DNA of 64,000 bases, from NCBI GenBank assembly GCA_934716995.1, contig CAKUYO010000003.1, positions 62,001-126,000 of the forward strand. Reading direction: 5' to 3'. Both the position numbers and the translations under genes were made by a program. The notes below the pieces were generated by a model, which made no database searches, was not told the DNA's origin, and worked only from the letters and a program-made list of their open reading frames with translations. Position 1 is the stretch's first letter. Each line of letters opens with the position of its first letter. Below, piece after piece: positions 58,370-64,000 of the stretch. Source of the DNA: an uncultured Bacteroidales bacterium. GTDB lineage: Bacteria > Bacteroidota > Bacteroidia > Bacteroidales > Paludibacteraceae.

Positions 58370-59494
58370 ATGAAATTTAATGTATCCAGTTCGAAATTGT
58401 TTGCACAGTTGCAGGCAGTAAGTCGCGTAATCGCTTCGAAGAACAGTTTGGCTATATTGGAAGACGTGTTGTTTGACCTGAACGGCAGTACACTGACGCT
58501 GACGGCTTCGGACGGTGAGACCACCATCCGCACATCGCTTGACGTGGAGAATGCAGAGGGGGCAGGCAAAGTAGCCAGCGGCGCACGTCTGTTGCTCGAG
58601 ACCCTCAAAGAATTTTCGGAGCAACCGCTGACTTTCTCAATTGACGAGCAGAACTTCGCGGTGAATATGGTGAGCCAGAACGGTACGTATTCGTTTGTAG
58701 GCGTAAACGGCAACGAGTACCCGGAAATGCCTGCTACAGAGGAAGATACACATTCTATTACGATGTCGTCGAAAATGTTGCTCGATGCCATCAACAAGAC
58801 CATTTTCTGCACGGCAGACGACGAGTTGCGCCCCGTGATGAATGGTATATATTTCGATATTGCTACCGACAAAATCACGATGGTCGCTACCGATGCACAT
58901 CGCCTTGTCCGCTACACCAACACATCCGTTTCATCGGAAGAACCTGCAAGTTTCATTCTGCCGAAGAAACCCGCTGTGTTGCTGAAGAACATTTTGAGCA
59001 AGGACGACAGCGATGTGGTTATCACTTTCGGGCAGAAGAACGCCAAGTTTGAGTTCGGACAGACTACGGTGGTTTGCCGCCAGATTGAGGGACGTTTCCC
59101 GAACTACAATGCCGTTATCCCGCAGAACAATCAGAACGTGGTAGTGGTTGACCGCCAGACACTGATCAACGCCTGCAAACGTGTGGCAGTGTTTGCCAAC
59201 ACCGGTACCTCACTGCTCAAACTGGCTTTGAGCGAAAACCAGATCAAGATCTCGGCACAGGATATTGACTTCTCGACCAGCGCAGAAGAGACCATCGCTT
59301 GCGAGTATGGTGGAATGCCGATGTCAATCGGTTTCAAAGCACCGTTCCTGATTGAGATCCTCAGTGCCATCTCTTCCACCGATGTGAAGTTGCAGTTGGC
59401 AGACCCCGCCCGCGCAGGACTGATTTTGCCGACCGAGAACGAGGAGAATCAAGACCTGCTGCTGCTGTTGATGCCGATGCTGCTCAATGACTGA
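58370..59494 (+). CDS. dnaN: DNA polymerase III beta sliding clamp
   Basis: DnaN forms the ring that holds the replicative polymerase on DNA. The 374-residue protein has three clamp domains with the start MKFNVSSSKLFAQLQAVSRV, the middle-domain MNGIYFDI block, and GTEV-like partner-binding pocket regions near the C-terminus (LLLLMPMLLND). The length matches the family. It heads a plus-strand series of DNA and RNA metabolism genes. Confidence 0.97.
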   Translation: MKFNVSSSKLFAQLQAVSRVIASKNSLAILEDVLFDLNGSTLTLTASDGETTIRTSLDVENAEGAGKVASGARLLLETLKEFSEQPLTFSIDEQNFAVNMVSQNGTYSFVGVNGNEYPEMPATEEDTHSITMSSKMLLDAINKTIFCTADDELRPVMNGIYFDIATDKITMVATDAHRLVRYTNTSVSSEEPASFILPKKPAVLLKNILSKDDSDVVITFGQKNAKFEFGQTTVVCRQIEGRFPNYNAVIPQNNQNVVVVDRQTLINACKRVAVFANTGTSLLKLALSENQIKISAQDIDFSTSAEETIACEYGGMPMSIGFKAPFLIEILSAISSTDVKLQLADPARAGLILPTENEENQDLLLLLMPMLLND

Positions 59495-59498
59495 TGAG

Positions 59499-59548
59499 AC
59501 AATTTGTAAATTTGTAAATGCGTAAATTTGTAAATTGACCATTTGTAA
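59499..59548. repeat. TTTGTAAATTTGTAAATGCG repeat before the exonuclease gene
   Basis: The dnaN-exonuclease spacer consists of these units; the last one, TTTGTAAATG, supplies the ATG of the next gene. Confidence 0.75.
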
Positions 59549-60367
59549 ATGAAGTTGAAACTGAGCCGCCCGCTGGTTTTCTTTGATTTGGAAGCAACGG
59601 GGCTGAATATATCGACCGACAGGATTGTCGAGATAAGTTATTACAAGGTCTTCCCCAACGGCAATGCCGAGGGGAAGACCTTGCGCGTTAAACCGACCGT
59701 GATTCGCCATATGTCCGACCCGTTCGGCAAACCGATGATTGAGGAGACGCCTATGCATATCCCTGAGGCTTCGACCGCCATACACGGTATAACCGACGAG
59801 GACGTGGCAGATTGCCCGACCTTCCGGCAGATAGCACACCAGATAGCGGATGTGCTGAAAGACAGCGATTTGGCAGGATACAACAGCAACCATTTCGATG
59901 TGCCGCTGCTGGCGGAGGAGTTCCTGCGGGCGGGAGTGAACATAGACCTGAAACGCCGCAATATGGTGGATGCTTATACGATCTTCACCAAGAACGAACA
60001 GCGCAACCTCTCGGCCGCTTACCGGTTCTATTGCGGCAAGGATCTGCAGAATGCCCATTCCGCCAATGCGGACACGATGGCGACCTATGAGGTGCTGATG
60101 GCTGAGTTGGAGCGCTACGACCTGCCCGATACGGTAGAGGGGCTGGCGGACTATTCGGCGGGCAGTGTGCGGTTTGCGGACTTTGCGGGGCGCATTGCCT
60201 ACGACAAAGACGGGTACGAGGTGTTCAATTTCGGGCAGCACAAAGGGCAGCGTCTGACGGACGTGTTCCGCCGCGAACCGGGGTACTACGGGTGGATCAT
60301 CGGGGGCGATTTCCCCGCTTACACCAAGCAGGTCTGCACAAGGGTGTATCTCAACAAGGTGAAGTAG
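59549..60367 (+). CDS. 3'-5' exonuclease, DnaQ/DEDDh type
   Basis: This 272-residue protein has the DEDDh exonuclease residues: Asp and Glu in FFDLEATGL, Asp in SNHFDVPLL, His and Asp in AHSANADTMATY. The C-terminal 50 residues (FNFGQHKGQRLTDV) resemble DUF3820. It may be the proofreading subunit or a separate repair/RNA exonuclease. The start codon is the last ATG of a spacer repeat. Confidence 0.92.
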   Translation: MKLKLSRPLVFFDLEATGLNISTDRIVEISYYKVFPNGNAEGKTLRVKPTVIRHMSDPFGKPMIEETPMHIPEASTAIHGITDEDVADCPTFRQIAHQIADVLKDSDLAGYNSNHFDVPLLAEEFLRAGVNIDLKRRNMVDAYTIFTKNEQRNLSAAYRFYCGKDLQNAHSANADTMATYEVLMAELERYDLPDTVEGLADYSAGSVRFADFAGRIAYDKDGYEVFNFGQHKGQRLTDVFRREPGYYGWIIGGDFPAYTKQVCTRVYLNKVK

Positions 60368-60517
60368 TTCGTTTATGAGTTTATATGTTTATGGGTTTAT
60401 GCGTTGTTTAGAAAGTTAATCAGTGTTTACCTTTCTCAACTTAAACTTATTCAACTTTTTAACTTGTTCAACTACTCCTAAACTTCTAAACTTATCAACT
60501 TCTCAACTCCAACCAAC
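60368..60517. repeat. Spacer of TTCAACTTTT-like units
   Basis: The spacer is made of ACTTATTCAACTT-type units and short TTTATGAGTTTATATG-type units. It holds no gene. Confidence 0.6.
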
Positions 60518-62497
60518 ATGTATAGAAATTTAACAAACGAAGAGCAGCAGCAACTGATTGCACAGGGGTGTGATGCGAAGAACTGGGCGGACGTATATGT
60601 CAAAGCCGGTTTCGACCCGCAGTATGTGCGTGACGCCCATTTCTCGGGCATAGTAAAAATGGGTAATTTTGTGCGAGAGTTCGAACTGCCCGGCGGGCTG
60701 AGCGTCCATTCGGGTATCAACCACGCCACCATCCACAACAGCGAGATCGGCGACAACGTACACCTATATAATATACACAACTATATAGCCAACTATCGCA
60801 TCGGGGCGGACACGTGTATCGAAAATGTGAATGCTATTTTGGTGGACGGACGCACGACATTCGGCAACGGGGTGCGTGTGCCCGTGATGAACGAAGGCGG
60901 CGGGCGTGAGATACCGATTTTCAACCATCTGAGTGCCAGCCTGGCATACGTGATGACGCTCTACCGCCATCGCCCGAAGATGATCGCGGTTCTCGACAAG
61001 ATGATAGACGATTACGCCGAGTCGCAGGCTAGCGAAATCGGCGAAATCGGCGAACACGTATGTATCCTCAACTGCGGCAGTATCAAGAATACACGTATCG
61101 GCGATTATGCAGAACTGACGGGTGTGTCGCGCCTGAAAAACGGCACGGTCAACTCCAACAAGTTTGCGCCTACCAAACTCGGTTCGGGCGTCAAATGTAC
61201 CGATTTTATCATTGCTTCGGGTGTGGAAATAGGCGACTCAACCCTGGTGGACAAATGTTTTGTAGGGCAAGGCTGTATCTTCGATAAGCACTATTCGGCG
61301 GGGGAATCGCTGTTTTTCAGCAACTGCCAGGGTATGCACGGCGAGGCGTGTGCGATCTTTGCGGGTCCCTACACGGTAACGCACCACAAATCGACCCTGC
61401 TCATCGCGGGTATGTTCTCGTTTCTGAATGCGGGTTCGGGCAGCAACCAGTCGAACCACATGTACAAACTCGGTCCTATCCATCAGGGCGTGGCGGAACG
61501 CGGGGCGAAAACCACTTCGGACAGTTACCTGCTGTGGCCGTCGAAGATCGGGGCATTCTCGCTCGTGATGGGGCGGCACACCAACCACGCCGACACCAGC
61601 GAACTGCCATTCTCGTATCTGATTGAAAACCAATCCGAATCGTACCTTGTGCCGGGTGCCAACCTGCGTACGGTGGGCACAATACGCGATGCGCAGAAAT
61701 GGCCTAAGCGCGACAACCGCAAGGATCCCGACCAATTGGATTTTATCAATTTCAACCTGCTGTCGCCCTATACGGTACAGAAGATGTGGCGCGGGCGAGA
61801 GATACTGAAAGAGTTGCAGACGCTGAGCGGAATGAATACCGAGGTCTATGGCTACAACAACTGCAAAATCCGCAATTCATCGCTCGTACACGGCGATATG
61901 CTCTATACGATAGGCATTACCAAATTCCTCGGCAACTCGCTTATTTCCAGAATTGAGCAGGCAGACATCCGCTCGTTGGACGACCTGCACAAGGCTTTGA
62001 GACCCGATACCGAGGTCGGCTTGGGCGACTGGGTGGATCTGGCGGGACTGATTGCCCCGCGCAGCGAGGTTACGCGCCTGATGGACGACATCGAAAAGGG
62101 CGGAATGAGTTACATCCAGATACAAGACCGCTTCCGACAAATGCACGAAAACTACTACATCTACGAATGGACATGGGCGGTCGACAAACTGCAGCAGATA
62201 TGGGGTTGCAGCGTGGACAAGGTATCGCTCGATCTGGTCTTGCAAAGCATCAACCGCTGGCAGGATGCGGTGATAAAACTGGACAAGATGGTGTACGAAG
62301 ATGCAAAGAAAGAGTTTAACCTCAACAGCCAGACAGGCTTTGGCGTGGACGGCGACCGTTCGCAGCAAGTGGCTGACTTTGAGTCGGTTCGGGGCAGTTT
62401 CGAGAGCAACTCGTTTGTGCAGGAAGTGCTGAAACACATTGATCGCAAGACGGCTCTCGGCGACAAGATACGGAAAAAAATACAATCCATTCAATAA
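60518..62497 (+). CDS. DUF4954 family protein
   Basis: This 659-residue protein begins with NLTNEEQQQLIAQGCDAKNW and contains many left-handed beta-helix turns (HNSEIGDNVHLYNI, NTRIGDYAELTGVSRLKNGT) as in acyl- or nucleotidyl-transferases. The family is conserved in Bacteroidetes; the exact reaction is not established. A helical C-terminal part (about 450-659) follows. It has no signal peptide, so it is cytoplasmic. Confidence 0.92.
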   Translation: MYRNLTNEEQQQLIAQGCDAKNWADVYVKAGFDPQYVRDAHFSGIVKMGNFVREFELPGGLSVHSGINHATIHNSEIGDNVHLYNIHNYIANYRIGADTCIENVNAILVDGRTTFGNGVRVPVMNEGGGREIPIFNHLSASLAYVMTLYRHRPKMIAVLDKMIDDYAESQASEIGEIGEHVCILNCGSIKNTRIGDYAELTGVSRLKNGTVNSNKFAPTKLGSGVKCTDFIIASGVEIGDSTLVDKCFVGQGCIFDKHYSAGESLFFSNCQGMHGEACAIFAGPYTVTHHKSTLLIAGMFSFLNAGSGSNQSNHMYKLGPIHQGVAERGAKTTSDSYLLWPSKIGAFSLVMGRHTNHADTSELPFSYLIENQSESYLVPGANLRTVGTIRDAQKWPKRDNRKDPDQLDFINFNLLSPYTVQKMWRGREILKELQTLSGMNTEVYGYNNCKIRNSSLVHGDMLYTIGITKFLGNSLISRIEQADIRSLDDLHKALRPDTEVGLGDWVDLAGLIAPRSEVTRLMDDIEKGGMSYIQIQDRFRQMHENYYIYEWTWAVDKLQQIWGCSVDKVSLDLVLQSINRWQDAVIKLDKMVYEDAKKEFNLNSQTGFGVDGDRSQQVADFESVRGSFESNSFVQEVLKHIDRKTALGDKIRKKIQSIQ

Positions 62498-62502
62498 AGG
62501 CT

Positions 62503-62670
62503 CCTATGCCGCAAGCGGCAAGAAAAATAGAAAAGATTAAAGACAAGGTTAAAGACAACTTTCGCTTAATTTCTTTAATTTTTCGTGAGCGAAGCGAGCA
62601 GGAAACTAATATCCTACGCACACGCGAATGCGGTGCGAGAGAAATTAAAGAAATTAAGGAAAATTATTAA
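62503..62670. repeat. Dispersed repeat block before rnz
   Basis: Starts CTCCTATGCCGCAAGCGGCA (compare 50881-50913 inverted) and contains TTAATTTCTTTAATTTTTCG and a GCGAATGCGGTGCGAGAGAA unit (compare 50811-50862 inverted). Confidence 0.7.
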
Positions 62671-62785
62671 CGAAGACTTATATCCGGCAATGCCTTTTTA
62701 ATGGTTAATTAATGGGCATTAATGGAGTCTTAATAAAGGCTTAACGAAGCCACGCGGTGTGGCATAAAGTTTGTATGGAGCAGGT

Positions 62786-63592
62786 ATGATGCCGGGTAAA
62801 GTAACCATATTAGGAAGCGGAAGCGCACGACCGACGATGCAGAATTCGCCGTCGGGGCAGGTGGTCGAACTATGCGACAAGTCGTTTCTCGTGGACTGCG
62901 GCGAAGGCGTGCAGATCACTATGCAGCGTCTCGGCGTGCATACTTCGCGGCTCTACAACATCTTTATTTCCCACCTCCACGGCGACCATTGTTTCGGCTT
63001 GATAGGGCTGCTTTCCTCGCTCGGAATGCAGCACCGTACCCAGCCGATGCACATCTATTCGCACCCCGATCTGGAGCGGCTGTTGCGCCCGTGGCTGGAC
63101 TATTATTGCGCCGATATGCCCTACGAGGTCGTTTTCCACCCCATCAACCCGCGCAAGCACGAGGTCATTTTCGAGGACAGGACGGTAATGGTGGAGTCGG
63201 TGCCGCTCAAACATACGGTGCCGTGTTGCGGTTTCCTGTTCTCGGAGCGGCACCGCCGGATGGAGAACGGCGAGAAACGGTACGACATCCGCAAACGCTA
63301 TGCCTACTGCTCCGACACTATGTACACGGAGAAGATCGTGCCGATTATCAACGGTGTGGATATGCTCTACCACGAGGCTACTTTTCTGGAGGAGTTCGCC
63401 GCACGGTGCAAACAAGTCATGCACTCCACGGCACGGCAGGCAGCCGGGATAGCCGAAAAAGCGCACGTGGGCAAACTGCTCATCGGACATTTCTCCGCGC
63501 GGGTGGACGACCATAATCTGTTCCTCAGAGAGGCACAGGAGGTATTCCCCAATACCGCCCTGGCGGAGGAGCGCAAGACCTTCGAGTTTTAA
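62786..63592 (+). CDS. rnz: Ribonuclease Z
   Basis: RNase Z trims the 3' ends of tRNA precursors. The 268-residue protein has the metallo-beta-lactamase motifs SHLHGDHCFG, YCSDTMY, HEATF and GHFSAR and the start GKVTILGSGSARPT. ATGs at 62786 and 62789 are both possible; a TTG at 62771 is less likely. It is the gene before radA. Confidence 0.95.
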   Translation: MMPGKVTILGSGSARPTMQNSPSGQVVELCDKSFLVDCGEGVQITMQRLGVHTSRLYNIFISHLHGDHCFGLIGLLSSLGMQHRTQPMHIYSHPDLERLLRPWLDYYCADMPYEVVFHPINPRKHEVIFEDRTVMVESVPLKHTVPCCGFLFSERHRRMENGEKRYDIRKRYAYCSDTMYTEKIVPIINGVDMLYHEATFLEEFAARCKQVMHSTARQAAGIAEKAHVGKLLIGHFSARVDDHNLFLREAQEVFPNTALAEERKTFEF

Positions 63593-63646
63593 GTCCCGTT
63601 CCCCTGGTCTTTCCCTGTTCTTACCCTGACCATAGCATAATCAAAA

Positions 63647-64000
63647 ATGGCAAAACAGACTATCGAATATATATGCAGCAACTGTGGCGCGAAAGCCCCG
63701 CAGATGTTGGGGCGATGCCCCGTGTGCGGCGAATGGGGCACGTATGAAGAAAACACCGTTGTCGCCGCTCCCGCGGGCAAACGTCCGCTGTCGTCTATCG
63801 GCGGTGGTGCGAAACCGCAACGTATCCAAGATATTACCGCCACCGAGGAGATGCGCATCGATATGCACAATGGCGAACTCAACCGCGTACTGGGTGGCGG
63901 GTTGGTACCCGGCAGTCTGGTGCTGTTGGGCGGCGAACCGGGTATCGGCAAATCGACTCTCGCCCTGCAGGTGCTGATGCAACTCGGCGAGCGGCGTACC
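63647..64000 (+). CDS. radA: DNA repair protein RadA, 3' part missing
   Basis: RadA is a DnaB-like helicase that helps branch migration in recombination. The first 118 residues are visible: start MAKQTIEYICSNCG, a zinc finger with CSNCG and CPVCG, and Walker A GGEPGIGKST. The rest lies beyond the window. Confidence 0.95.
   Translation, partial: MAKQTIEYICSNCGAKAPQMLGRCPVCGEWGTYEENTVVAAPAGKRPLSSIGGGAKPQRIQDITATEEMRIDMHNGELNRVLGGGLVPGSLVLLGGEPGIGKSTLALQVLMQLGERRT

Overview
The window is a chromosomal segment of a Bacteroidota bacterium, almost certainly of the order Bacteroidales. The evidence is the TAnnTTTG -7 promoter box in front of many genes and both tRNAs, the porPKLMN type IX secretion (T9SS) operon, an Nqr sodium pump, a fused murF-alr gene, the DUF4295, DUF4954 and DUF3098 families typical of the phylum, a SusD lipoprotein and a DPP-IV peptidase. 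The genus cannot be named from the sequence alone. No rRNA, CRISPR array, complete insertion sequence or prophage is visible.

Layout. 1-600: start of an unknown gene, the remnant of a DNA methyltransferase and tRNA-Ala. 1.2-5.8 kb (minus): ung, queA, truB, uppP, DUF3098 and ftsX. 6-12.5 kb (minus): a small DUF2795 gene, then porP, porK, porL, porM and porN with one promoter and one terminator. 12.6-13.9 kb (minus): cobalamin adenosyltransferase and a methyltransferase. 14-21.6 kb (plus): TPM-domain protein, lemA, hflX, pyrG, hpt and phosphoglucomutase. 21.6-28.7 kb (minus): secreted proteins, tRNA-Val, a PAP2 phosphatase, a FucP-like sugar transporter and DPP-IV. 29-35 kb (plus): nqrABCDEF. 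35.4-38.8 kb (plus): rpmB-rpmG-DUF4295, murF-alr and an ABC ATPase. 39.3-50.4 kb (minus): metallophosphoesterase, GldF-like permease, then a block of secreted proteins (two large phosphoesterases, a beta-helix protein, an orphan SusD and a small protein). 51-53.3 kb (plus): two deoxynucleoside kinases and a tyrosine recombinase. 53.4-55.7 kb (minus): an LRR surface protein, an unknown small protein and a structured-RNA candidate. 55.9-57.1 kb: an AAA ATPase gene between palindromes. 57.3 kb to the end: murI, dnaN, an exonuclease, DUF4954, rnz and the start of radA.

How the parts connect. The T9SS core operon would export surface proteins, and six secreted proteins here share a short C-terminal motif (Asn/Lys-Gly-x-hydrophobic-x-Ile, then Tyr-x-x-x-Gly) that looks like a sorting or anchoring tag and is not the usual T9SS tail as I know it. 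The Nqr operon would supply the sodium gradient; its NqrC carries an extra N-terminal rubredoxin-like domain.

The most unusual genome-level feature is a dense set of short repeat families in the spacers. Copies of the same repeats occur in frame inside four housekeeping genes (hflX, murF-alr, murI, PAP2) and supply start codons or coding ends to others. The murF half of murF-alr also lacks its C-terminal domain. An AAA ATPase gene is bracketed by two copies of one palindrome. Family assignments come from reading the sequences; no database search was run.
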